In this document: one piece after another, positions 8,533 to 15,672 of the stretch
Position numbering within the stretch: position 1 is the stretch's first letter
Layout of the letters: each line of letters opens with the position of its first letter
Program-made: the position numbers and the translations under genes
DNA from: a virus
Virus record (IMG/VR): IMGVR_UViG_3300044987_001487
Span: 1-32,507 of that record
DNA length: 32,507 nucleotides
Strand: one strand, 5' to 3'
Notes under the pieces: generated by a model
The model's database searches: none
The model's input: only the letters and a program-made list of their open reading frames with translations
What the model was told of the DNA's origin: nothing

Positions 8533-8547
8533 GTAAAAAGGTTTACA

Positions 8548-8625
8548 AAAATATACCCCCGGAGAATTTTTAGAGACCGCCGCGATGACATAGGGGGTGT
8601 ACCTTTTGACGACCCCCCCCTATAC
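8548..8625. other. GC-rich patch, candidate cos cleavage site
   Basis: This patch contains ACCCCCGG (8553-8560), ACCGCCGCG, TAGGGGGTGT (8591-8600) and a run of eight C (8613-8620), in a genome segment that is otherwise strongly AT-rich. AAAAGGT/ACCCCC on the left mirrors GGGGGTGTACCTTTT on the right. Position before the small terminase and HNH genes fits a cos site. The cut positions cannot be read from sequence alone. Confidence 0.35.
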
Positions 8626-8660
8626 CAATTGTATACTAATATGAGGTAGATTTGATCTTT

Positions 8661-8966
8661 TTATTCAATTATTGTTTCTTTTTGTTCAGGTATTGTTTCT
8701 TTTTGTTCAGGTATTGTTTCTTCGTTCTCTTTTATATATACTTTTTTGTATATGTTTAAGAAATCATACTTAATAATTTCATCAATTGCTCGTTCAATTT
8801 CTTCTAGATTTTCATCTTCGGTAAATTGATTGGATGTTCTAGCAATTCGACCTAAGTATGCACTAGAGTTATAACCTTTTTCTACATCAAACAAAAACCA
8901 AAGAGAAAACTCTCTAAATGGGTTATAAGGATTATCAAACGTTGTAATCATACACGCATTATTCAT
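8661..8966 (-). CDS. Small acidic phage protein with C-terminal heptad tandem repeat
   Basis: This 101-residue protein has no function I recognise. The N-terminal part (MNNACMITTFDNPYNPF, SLWFLFDVEKGYNSSAYLGRIARTS, IERAIDEIIKYDFL) resembles a short family that I recall next to this kind of RNAP-like gene. The tail is a direct repeat of seven residues (PEQKETI) encoded by a 21-nt tandem repeat at about 8664-8710. The start codon overlaps the stop of the RNAP-like gene (TAATG), so the two are translationally coupled. A GGGGG RBS lies inside the upstream gene's end. Confidence 0.65.
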   Translation of the reverse strand: MNNACMITTFDNPYNPFREFSLWFLFDVEKGYNSSAYLGRIARTSNQFTEDENLEEIERAIDEIIKYDFLNIYKKVYIKENEETIPEQKETIPEQKETIIE

Positions 8967-11710
8967 TAGATAGTTTCCCCCTTTCCATTTAGATATCTAG
9001 AGATTGTTGATGTTGATACGCCAAGTGCTTTTGCAATGTCAGAAGTAGCATGACCAGAAGCATTCATTGCTGCCGCTTTGTTTAGTTTAGCAGTACTTAA
9101 CATAGTTGTTGCACGTGGAGTAGCTCTTTGTCTAAGAATGTCCATATCAGCATTGTTTATAATTTGATTAAGCCTATTCTCACTAATGGCACCAGCTTGT
9201 ATGGCTTCCCATTCTTTATCGGTCACTTTAATTTGTGTTTTTTTAGCACCTATAGCAAGTCTTGCTGCGGTTAGATGTTGTTGTTTTACTTTCTTAATTT
9301 CGCTTGATGTCATGTCAGGATTCTCTTGTTTCTTTGCTTTTACAACGGCATTAGCTAAGATTTGAGCTTTCCTTTCTTTCGGTGCATTTAGTTCAGCAAT
9401 GCGAAGTTGAGCTTCTAACGATTTAACCTCTTCTTTGTATACTTCTTTAGCTCCTGATGAGTATGCTATCTTTCCAGTATAAACCATCTCTTTTCTAGAT
9501 TGATTAGCCAAAGCTTTCATCTTGTTAGCGAAGTTTGCGTATGCTTCCTCCTGGGGGGTACCAGATGATAGGTCCATGGCATCCTTAGCCTCCGCCATCT
9601 TAGTACTCTTCTGAGTTCGTATTTGTATTTTTCCATCTTTACCAATAAACTCTTGACGTACTGAAGTCCAAAGTAAAGTTCCCTCTGGTAGGTTTGGATC
9701 ATACCAATCTTTCCCTACTTGATTTATTTTAGGACTTCCTCTTCTTTTAAGTACCGGTGTCTCAGATTTAGATTTAGATATTAGAGTAGCAGATCCCTCA
9801 TGATACCTTCCATTTATATCGACACTTCCTTGATAATACTTTTTTAAAGCTGCTATACCATTGTCTTCTTCACTCTTCTTGTAATTCAATTTATGTTTGG
9901 CTGCGTCAATAACAACCATACTATGTTTAACTGCTCTAGCCAGTTCATCATTGTTGGCTCCCTTTAAAGTCATATCAGTAATTAGATTAGATATTTTACC
10001 CATCTCTAATTGAGTATTATCGACCTCTTTACCTTTTTTACTTATGTGTTTCATCAGGGTGACGGTACTTTCATCATAAGATCCTGGTCCATACTTGTCT
10101 TTTGCATTAAATCCTTCAAGACCTCTTAATGATGGTGTAGATTTAATTTTAACTCTATCATTAACTGGTATGGTCATTACTGTATCCCCATCGAAATCTG
10201 CGCCAGATAATCTCTCGGCGATTTTACTATTTATACCAACAGCGTCTGATGGTGAATTACCTAGGACCCTTTTAGAATCAGCATGTTTATTATTAACCGT
10301 TAATATGGGAATTTCAAACGTACCACCATGAGGATATCTAATAAGTGCTATTTTCTCCCCATTGTTATAGTTAGGAGCGTATACCTCATTATCTTTTAAT
10401 GATGGTACTGGTAATATTACATGATATTTCTGTCTTGGTAATGCGGCAGCCTGTAGATGTACTGCGGCAGCATCACAATCATCTGAGAAAGATCGTAATA
10501 ATGCTTTCTTTATCGTCGGATTATTAAGGGAGTTTATCTCGTCGAACTCTGCTTGTTTATCCGTTATAGCTAGGTTAAGTTGTTTATTTATTAGATGCAT
10601 GTTTTGTTTAGAAAGAAATTGAGCTGGAAGCGAATTACTCCACTCTTGCCAGTCACCTTCTTCTCTAGCTTTATTAACTAAACCTAATTGTTTATTACCA
10701 TCTTTATCAGTATAATAATTTTGTCCACCCGCTTTGATTAAGGATCCAAATGGATTATCCGGATCATCTTTTATATTTTTCAGAACATCGCCCATTGGAG
10801 TCCCACTTTTTTTATTCGTGTTAAATAATACATCTACTCCGTCTGGAAGGTTATCCGAATATACGGCCATGCCTTTTATATATTTTTTATCATCAACCAT
10901 GATTCGAACCTGAGCATAATGTGAATTTCCTAAAGATAAATCATCAACACCTCTTCTAATCTCGACAACTCCATCTTTATGAATTCCACCTTCTTCAGCA
11001 TATCTAATCTTAATACGACTGGAATCTAAACTCTTAGGATATGTAAATCTATCAAAGGTCGCACCGTCATCGTGAGAGGTGTAATCATTTATATAATTAA
11101 TATTCTTATAGTCATATATTGCCTTGTGTTCGGTTCCTGGAGGACAAAGAAATTTACCATTAGTTTGTTTTCCCGGACCAGTAGGAATTCCTCCACCATA
11201 TTCTAAATACCCTTGAGTCTTTAAAATTTCTATTGCTTGTTTCATTTTTTCTGGAGATATTTTTAATTCTCTTTCAATTCCTCTACCGACATCAATTATA
11301 CCCTTTTCATCAACCTGTTGTTTTAAGAAATCAGCAGTTTTCTGAGCCATGTTCATACGCTTTGCAGCATTCTCATTAAGTAGAGATCTGATTGATGAAT
11401 CGTTTGAATATCCCATTTCGGTAGCAATGGCTTTTAGACTATATCCTTTTTCCTTAAGTTGTAAAATTCTATTACGTTCAGATGTCCTTCTTTCGGCATT
11501 AGCTAAGGATCTTTGTGTTCTATATTCTGTTGTGGTCATGTTTAGGGATTTTGCTATTTCTGTATCGCCAAGACCTTGTTTCTTAAGACCATCAACACGA
11601 CTAAGAAAATCACCACTATGTTGATGTGGATCCTCACCAGAACCTTTAGGATATCGACCAGAAGTTGCAGTACCTATGTGCATTAAAATTTCTTCAGCGA
11701 TAGGATTCAT
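8966..11710 (-). CDS. RNA-polymerase-like protein (DFDGD active site) with terminal HTH segments
   Basis: This 914-residue protein carries GADFDGDTVMTIP with D505, D507 and D509, the Mg-binding signature of the double-psi beta-barrel catalytic subunit of multisubunit RNA polymerases and of single-chain relatives such as SPbeta YonO. Upstream IALIRYPHGGTFEIPILTV mirrors the RAPTLHR...P region of beta prime, and downstream AVKHSMVVIDAAKHKLNYKK offers conserved-looking lysines. The N-terminal part has H11-I-G and SGRYPKGSG (17-25), two HTH-like segments (about 38-70 and 80-113) and a winged-helix-like part (125-175). A last HTH (ASGHATSDIAKALGVSTSTI) lies near the C terminus. This suggests a polymerase with its own promoter recognition. 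RBS TTGGAGGAG precedes the ATG. Polymerase activity is inferred from the motif, not proven. Confidence 0.7.
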   Translation of the reverse strand: MNPIAEEILMHIGTATSGRYPKGSGEDPHQHSGDFLSRVDGLKKQGLGDTEIAKSLNMTTTEYRTQRSLANAERRTSERNRILQLKEKGYSLKAIATEMGYSNDSSIRSLLNENAAKRMNMAQKTADFLKQQVDEKGIIDVGRGIERELKISPEKMKQAIEILKTQGYLEYGGGIPTGPGKQTNGKFLCPPGTEHKAIYDYKNINYINDYTSHDDGATFDRFTYPKSLDSSRIKIRYAEEGGIHKDGVVEIRRGVDDLSLGNSHYAQVRIMVDDKKYIKGMAVYSDNLPDGVDVLFNTNKKSGTPMGDVLKNIKDDPDNPFGSLIKAGGQNYYTDKDGNKQLGLVNKAREEGDWQEWSNSLPAQFLSKQNMHLINKQLNLAITDKQAEFDEINSLNNPTIKKALLRSFSDDCDAAAVHLQAAALPRQKYHVILPVPSLKDNEVYAPNYNNGEKIALIRYPHGGTFEIPILTVNNKHADSKRVLGNSPSDAVGINSKIAERLSGADFDGDTVMTIPVNDRVKIKSTPSLRGLEGFNAKDKYGPGSYDESTVTLMKHISKKGKEVDNTQLEMGKISNLITDMTLKGANNDELARAVKHSMVVIDAAKHKLNYKKSEEDNGIAALKKYYQGSVDINGRYHEGSATLISKSKSETPVLKRRGSPKINQVGKDWYDPNLPEGTLLWTSVRQEFIGKDGKIQIRTQKSTKMAEAKDAMDLSSGTPQEEAYANFANKMKALANQSRKEMVYTGKIAYSSGAKEVYKEEVKSLEAQLRIAELNAPKERKAQILANAVVKAKKQENPDMTSSEIKKVKQQHLTAARLAIGAKKTQIKVTDKEWEAIQAGAISENRLNQIINNADMDILRQRATPRATTMLSTAKLNKAAAMNASGHATSDIAKALGVSTSTISRYLNGKGETI

Positions 11711-11712
11711 AA

Positions 11713-12270
11713 TTAATTCTCCTCCAATTTAATTTTATTAATTATCTTATCAAAGGTTATGATCTTATCCATTATGGGGTTAATTTCCTCAAATGTTGGT
11801 TTTGCACATAATACTTCATCTGATTGATATAGTCGTAATTCAATTTCTATATCTACTGGTTTGACTTTATACTCTAGACAGAAAAGAGCAGTATATATTT
11901 CGAGTTGCTCCATATGAGCTGGAGTGACTCCTGATTTATAGTCATGAATTCTCAGACATCCATTTCTAAAAGAAATAGCATCTGCTGTTCCAAAACAATT
12001 ATCCGAATAGAAAAGAACTTGTTCTGGCTTCATTTTAAAACCAATAGAGTCGTTTACATATAAATTTAAAGTTTTATGTGACTTTGGTAATTTTTGTCCG
12101 AGTCTTATACATTGGGCTGCAAATTCGTGTAGTTCAGTTCCTTTTTGAATTGCTAGGAATTTAGAATATACATCTGCAACTTTTTCTTCACTATAGTTAA
12201 TCCAATGATATTTACTTGCTCCCAAAAAAGCATGCAGTCCCTCAAAAGTTGAATGTTTGTTGAAGATCAT
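11713..12270 (-). CDS. PD-(D/E)XK nuclease, RecB/Cas4-like
   Basis: This 185-residue protein has the nuclease core: KGTELHEFAAQC (H48), FGTADAIS (D97), then LRIHDYKSG (D110 and K112), with HMEQLEIYTALF (Q122) as motif IV. This order is typical of RecB-family/Cas4-like exonucleases that process DNA ends. RBS AAGGAGG lies 8 nt before the ATG at 12270. The gene overlaps the VRR-NUC gene by 29 nt. No Cys cluster for an iron-sulphur site is seen. A role in recombination or concatemer processing is likely, but the substrate is unknown. Confidence 0.75.
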   Translation of the reverse strand: MIFNKHSTFEGLHAFLGASKYHWINYSEEKVADVYSKFLAIQKGTELHEFAAQCIRLGQKLPKSHKTLNLYVNDSIGFKMKPEQVLFYSDNCFGTADAISFRNGCLRIHDYKSGVTPAHMEQLEIYTALFCLEYKVKPVDIEIELRLYQSDEVLCAKPTFEEINPIMDKIITFDKIINKIKLEEN

Positions 12271-12526
12271 TTAGTACGGCCTCCTTATTCTCTGGATATA
12301 TAAATCTTGAAAAAGACATCTTATCCATCACATCAACATAATGATCCTGATTAGGACGATGACTTGAACTTGCTGATTTTTTACCTTCTAATGAAGCCCA
12401 TTTATTTTTATAAAGAATTATCAAATCTGGAGCACCTTGAAAATCATTATTATGTACGACCATACACCCAGGAAATAATTCTCGTATTTCTTTTATTAGT
12501 TTTGTTTTAAACTTATTTTCTAACAT
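12242..12526 (-). CDS. VRR-NUC domain nuclease
   Basis: This 94-residue protein is the size of stand-alone phage VRR-NUC domains, which belong to the PD-(D/E)XK superfamily. Motifs: E13, QGAPDLIIL (G31, P33, D34), then ASLEGKKS (E47-x-K49) and NQDHYVDVM (Q60). RBS GAAAGGAG precedes the ATG at 12526. It is the first gene after promoter-like motif 12589-12613 and starts a tight operon: VRR-NUC, RecB-like nuclease, RNAP-like protein, small acidic protein. These domains often cut Holliday junctions or flap DNA; this one's substrate is not known. Confidence 0.8.
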   Translation of the reverse strand: MLENKFKTKLIKEIRELFPGCMVVHNNDFQGAPDLIILYKNKWASLEGKKSASSSHRPNQDHYVDVMDKMSFSRFIYPENKEAVLNDLQQTFNF

Positions 12527-12587
12527 ACTACACTCCTTTCTAAGCTATAACAAAATCAGAAGAGAATGGGAGTTTTATCCTTTCTCT

Positions 12588-12809
12588 TCATAACAGGGAA
12601 TGTTTTTTTCGCGCGCCATAGTTTTTAATTCTATATTTACAATCAACACATTCATATTGTAAATATTGAGTATCCGTATCACCACCAACTAATCCGTGAC
12701 AACATCCCATACTTGCTTCGCCTTTATATTCCATCTCCGAATAACATCCATCTTGCGACCATCCCTTACAAACATTTTTAATAAATTTTTTAATATTTTT
12801 AAACATCAT
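12588..12809 (-). CDS. Small Cys-rich (putative zinc-binding) protein
   Basis: The start is taken at the first of two adjacent ATGs (12809/12806) after GAGAGG; the open frame upstream runs through the repeat region and is not credible. The 73-residue protein is basic at the N terminus (FKNIKKFIKNVCKG) and has Cys pairs DGC, MGCCHG and YECVDCKYRIKNYG, a plausible zinc-ribbon-like arrangement. Its last residues are encoded by promoter motif copy 9. No function is recognised. Confidence 0.55.
   Translation of the reverse strand: MMFKNIKKFIKNVCKGWSQDGCYSEMEYKGEASMGCCHGLVGGDTDTQYLQYECVDCKYRIKNYGARKKHSLL
12589..12613 (-). promoter_or_regulatory. Promoter-like motif copy 9, ahead of the nuclease/RNAP-like operon
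   Basis: Read on the minus strand: CGCGAAA, AAA, ACA, TTCCC, TGTTATG. It matches the other eight copies without gaps, with one change in the TATTAT hexamer. It lies 63 nt before the VRR-NUC start and overlaps the last codons and stop of the Cys-rich gene. The leader then runs to the GAAAGGAG of 12526. Confidence 0.7.
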
Positions 12810-12864
12810 CAACAACCTCTCATAACTATATTTTTGTGTAAATTTTACTGGAAATTTCTGTAAA

Positions 12865-13154
12865 ACCCACTTGCCCACTTTTTTTCGCTTATTATATATA
12901 TTATATATATTTTTTCTCACATTAAATAAGAGAAAAAAGTGGGAAAGTGGGCACAAAACCCGCAAACCCGCACGAACACTGCGTTTGACCGCGCCCACTT
13001 TTGTTTTTAAAAGTGGGCAGAAAGTGGGCAAGTGGGCAAAAAAGTGGGCAAAAAAGAGAAGAAAATGCACTTTTTATGTCCGTACACCCTCTCCAAAAAT
13101 CTCACGCCCAAATAAAAGTGGGCAAAAGCCCAGTTTTCAAAATAAAAGTGGGCA
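12865..13154. repeat. AAAGTGGGCA iteron cluster with AT-rich tract; candidate replication origin
   Basis: Exact AAAGTGGGCA on the plus strand lies at 12944, 13010, 13021, 13041, 13115 and 13145, and on the minus strand at 12872-12881. One-base variants lie at 12936, 13029 and (minus) 12992-13001, plus a weaker copy near 12865 on the minus strand. A pure A/T tract (about 12888-12916) sits beside the first copies. Iterons in both orientations next to an AT-rich tract, in a gene-free stretch near the replication genes, are a classical origin layout. The segment 12810-13213 holds no gene I can support. Confidence 0.6.
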
Positions 13155-13213
13155 GAAATTTTACCCATTTTCAAACCTTGTATGTACGTATTTTGTTAAT
13201 ATTTTTCATTTTA

Positions 13214-13831
13214 TTAACTCATAATATCATCAAATACGACCGGAATTAGTTTTTTAAACATACTCAACATGGGTATTGTTATCTCTCTCATTTGTGGATG
13301 TGCTCCTATTGCTGTCCTTAATTTAAAGAAATGACGCCATTCTCTCAAATTCATCGTAACTACAATTTCGGTTTTGAGACTGGTTGGTAATACTGACCGA
13401 GCCATTTGAGGCGTTGATCCAGACTCTAACATTGCAAAATAACATTTCTCAGCTACTGTACAAGAATCATGCCAGTAGTAATATTGTTGTGAACTTAAAC
13501 CAAAGGGTGTAATTACGGTTATCTCATTATTAAATCTGTCATGACTATAATTACAATATCTAGTACTTTCCTGAGCATAAGAAGCAACCCTATGTCTAAC
13601 GAGTTCATGACTTACTCCTCGATCACAAATAATTTTTACTGTTATATTATAATGTTCTATCATAGCTTCGTGACCACATTCTATTAATTTTTTTACAAAT
13701 TGTACGGACGAATCATCGGTTATCTTATCGTATGATTTATAACAAGTACGCCCAACAAATTCTATAGTTTTTAAAACTTCTATACCATCAACATTTGATA
13801 GTATTTCAAAACTCGGTTCTATTATTTTCAT
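13214..13831 (-). CDS. thyX: Flavin-dependent thymidylate synthase
   Basis: This 205-residue protein carries the ThyX signature RHRx7SxR exactly (R79-H80-R81, then S89 and R91, in RHRVASYAQESTR). It converts dUMP to dTMP with methylenetetrahydrofolate, FAD and NADPH in the cytoplasm. Other family features are EHYNITVKI before the motif, LPTSLKTEIVVTMNLREWRHFFKLR and a C-terminal HPQMREI. The RBS is modest (AAAGGAA, 10 nt from ATG). A palindrome and a nine-codon open frame lie in its leader. It supplies thymidine nucleotides for phage DNA synthesis. Confidence 0.95.
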   Translation of the reverse strand: MKIIEPSFEILSNVDGIEVLKTIEFVGRTCYKSYDKITDDSSVQFVKKLIECGHEAMIEHYNITVKIICDRGVSHELVRHRVASYAQESTRYCNYSHDRFNNEITVITPFGLSSQQYYYWHDSCTVAEKCYFAMLESGSTPQMARSVLPTSLKTEIVVTMNLREWRHFFKLRTAIGAHPQMREITIPMLSMFKKLIPVVFDDIMS

Positions 13832-13851
13832 ATTAAAAGTATTCCTTTACA

Positions 13852-13865
13852 GTATTAATTAATAC
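13852..13865. promoter_or_regulatory. Perfect 14-bp palindrome ahead of thyX, candidate operator
   Basis: GTATTAATTAATAC is self-complementary and lies 21 nt upstream of the thyX ATG. AT-rich palindromes of this length can be repressor sites, but the base composition also makes chance palindromes more likely. No matching second copy was seen in the window. Confidence 0.3.
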
Positions 13866-13884
13866 ACGTTTTAAATCTAAACAT
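13855..13884 (-). other. Possible nine-codon leader open frame ahead of thyX
   Basis: GGAGGTGTGGCG lies immediately before ATG (13884), which opens MFRFKTCIN and stops inside the palindrome. It has a stronger RBS than thyX itself, so ribosomes should load here. It could be a leader peptide or the remnant of a gene start. Nothing else supports a product. Confidence 0.3.
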
Positions 13885-13900
13885 CGCCACACCTCCAAAA

Positions 13901-15139
13901 TTAAATTTTTCTAGCCCATCTTTCGTCGTATTCCTCTCTAGATATCTCTACCCAACGAGGCGTACCTTTAGATTCTTTAAAGAACTTATTAATTTCTATT
14001 TTTTCATCTACAAGGTCTTCCGTTGGCTTCATAATATAAAGAATACCCATCGTGTCAAAGTCTCCATTTTTTCTATCGGTCAAACATTCTTCACAATATA
14101 CTTTAATGGGTTTACCGGGCATATAAGGCATAGTAATAGGAAACATCTCATTTATAATATTACCAATAAATCCATTATGATATGTACTTTTAGTGTGGGC
14201 ATCAACACAATAATAACTATCAACATCTCTGTATTTGACCGTTCCGTCCGCATAAACATATTTAAATAGAGAACCCATTCTTCTACATTGATAGCTAACT
14301 TCTTCGCCTCTCAATCCGCTTCTGTCTAAAATATCACTCCATACATCTTCAGTATCATCTATTGGAGTTAATGGCTTATCCTCAATTAATCGAACTAATA
14401 TATTCTTAGTAAGACCAATACTAAATCCACTATGACCATCTTTGGTGAGACTATTAAACGCCCTTAAAGCACTTTCATAGCACGCACAACCATAATCCCA
14501 CTTTTTACCAGTAGGATCACCATTACCAGCCCTCTCACTCTTACAAGCTATCTTAATTTCTCTCTCTGCCCAAGACAACATATTACTTTTTTTTCGAAAA
14601 ATAACGAAGAGTTTAAAGAAATCAATAGTGCCTTTTATAACACCTTTAATAAAATCAAATATGTTGTGTAGCCCTCTCCTAACCTTGTGATGTGTAATAG
14701 TCTCGATGGATTCTGGGTCGTAACATATTTTATGTTCGCAGTTTGGTGCTTCTTCTGGAATGTTTCCTTCATAAAGTATACCCCATAACGACATAATTCT
14801 AGTTACATCCTCTTCGGTATGTCCATCCCATTCAGGAGCAACATCTAACTCATGACATTTAAATAAATCCCAATATTTATTTTCGTAATGATAAGTGTAA
14901 GTTCCTTCTGGGGTATCAATTCCAACTATAAACCAACCCCCACCAAAACACTCCTCACCTTCAGAATGCTTGTGGGATTTCCAAGCCAAGTCTTTAAAGG
15001 TGTTACACAAAGTAGCAAACAAAATACATCTCTGATAATATAAACTATCAAATGTGTGATATCCATCACTGACCTTTCCAATATCACCGATCTCCTCCAA
15101 TGAAATTCCATACTTAAGACACATTTCTTTAATATCCAT
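13901..15139 (-). CDS. Phage protein of unknown function
   Basis: The start is set at ATG 15139 (MDIKEMCLKYG), which has GAAAGGGG 9 nt upstream; an in-frame codon six positions earlier overlaps that RBS. The protein has 412 residues. The N-terminal part (VSDGYHTFDSLYYQRCILFA, ECFGGGWFIVGIDTPEGTYTYHYENKYWDLF, WDGHTEEDV) matches a domain I recall from many Firmicutes phages, with no known role. The second half is Cys-containing (YGCACYESA, SYQCRRMGSLF, YCEECLTDRKNGDFD) and looks like a separate domain. A short basic hydrophobic segment near residues 160-180 joins them. No catalytic motif is recognised. Confidence 0.7.
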   Translation of the reverse strand: MDIKEMCLKYGISLEEIGDIGKVSDGYHTFDSLYYQRCILFATLCNTFKDLAWKSHKHSEGEECFGGGWFIVGIDTPEGTYTYHYENKYWDLFKCHELDVAPEWDGHTEEDVTRIMSLWGILYEGNIPEEAPNCEHKICYDPESIETITHHKVRRGLHNIFDFIKGVIKGTIDFFKLFVIFRKKSNMLSWAEREIKIACKSERAGNGDPTGKKWDYGCACYESALRAFNSLTKDGHSGFSIGLTKNILVRLIEDKPLTPIDDTEDVWSDILDRSGLRGEEVSYQCRRMGSLFKYVYADGTVKYRDVDSYYCVDAHTKSTYHNGFIGNIINEMFPITMPYMPGKPIKVYCEECLTDRKNGDFDTMGILYIMKPTEDLVDEKIEINKFFKESKGTPRWVEISREEYDERWARKI

Positions 15140-15196
15140 AATATTTTCCCCTTTCAATTTTTATTTATTTTTTTAAACTAATATAATTTCGAATTA

Positions 15197-15619
15197 TTAC
15201 TTAAATTTAAACTTACAACCGCTCTGTTCGGGGTCTACTAATGGCGCTCCTACTTTATGTAGGGCTTTTCTTAACCCGCATTGTTTCCAATTTCTATTAC
15301 AACTTTCGCAAGTCTGCAATGCCGCAGCAACAATATAATCAATATCTTTAACTTCTACCATGATTCCTTTTTTTATTTTAATATCGTCATATGAACAAAC
15401 CACATTTGCTGTTTTTCCAATCTGAATTAATTCACCTAATAAATCGTTTGTCATGCGACTAGCCAAACCATCGAGAGTCATTAACATCATATTTGCAGCT
15501 ATTGTTATTGTTTCTCTTTCGTCCTTATTAAAGTCTAAAGAACTACTCTCCATCAACTTTAAAAGTGCATTAAAGGTTATAAAATCATCCTTTTGATTTC
15601 TGGTCAATAGATTGATCAT
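15197..15619 (-). CDS. Small helical protein with C-terminal Cys cluster (DUF5651-like)
   Basis: This 140-residue protein has an N-terminal helical half (FNALLKLMESSS, ITIAANMMLMTLDGLA). Its C-terminal part has a Cys arrangement likely to bind zinc (AALQTCESCNRNWKQCGLRKAL, then SGCKFKF). The pattern resembles the phage family I know as DUF5651. The RBS is weak (GAGAGCGAG). It is encoded between the HAD-like protein and the large unknown protein. No function is known to me. Confidence 0.6.
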   Translation of the reverse strand: MINLLTRNQKDDFITFNALLKLMESSSLDFNKDERETITIAANMMLMTLDGLASRMTNDLLGELIQIGKTANVVCSYDDIKIKKGIMVEVKDIDYIVAAALQTCESCNRNWKQCGLRKALHKVGAPLVDPEQSGCKFKFK

Positions 15620-15672
15620 TTGTATTCTCGCTCTCTCTATTATTTTGACATCTATTTTATCCTCCTATATTA

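Larger units (their letters stand above)
8343..8660 (-). other. Gene-free segment upstream of small terminase; candidate packaging (cos) and leader region
   Basis: No gene is supported in these 318 bp. From the left it holds the GTG leader and RBS of the small terminase, a TATAAT-like hexamer read on the minus strand (8401-8406), a long imperfect inverted repeat (8422-8532), a GC-rich patch unlike the AT-rich surroundings (about 8548-8625), and an interrupted palindrome TATAC-CAATT-GTATA (8621-8635). A structured non-coding segment ahead of the small terminase and an HNH gene is where cos sites often lie, so packaging recognition and cutting is the likely role. Confidence 0.5.

Noticed and set aside
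8465-8535. Small plus-strand gene after GAAAGGAG in the terminase leader
   Set aside because: No ATG, GTG or TTG follows at a usable distance; only an ATA-initiated short frame exists.
12810-13070. N-terminal extension of the Cys-rich gene through the repeat region
   Set aside because: The extension is a translation of the repeats and of the A/T tract; a credible RBS and ATG pair lies at 12806-12809.
12865-13154. CRISPR array
   Set aside because: The repeats are about 10 nt, unevenly spaced and in both orientations, unlike CRISPR repeats and spacers.
12871-13249. Plus-strand open frames across the AAAGTGGGCA repeats (translated as repeated K-x-G-x-W-A-K)
   Set aside because: They only translate the repeats, have no suitable RBS, and run against all supported genes.
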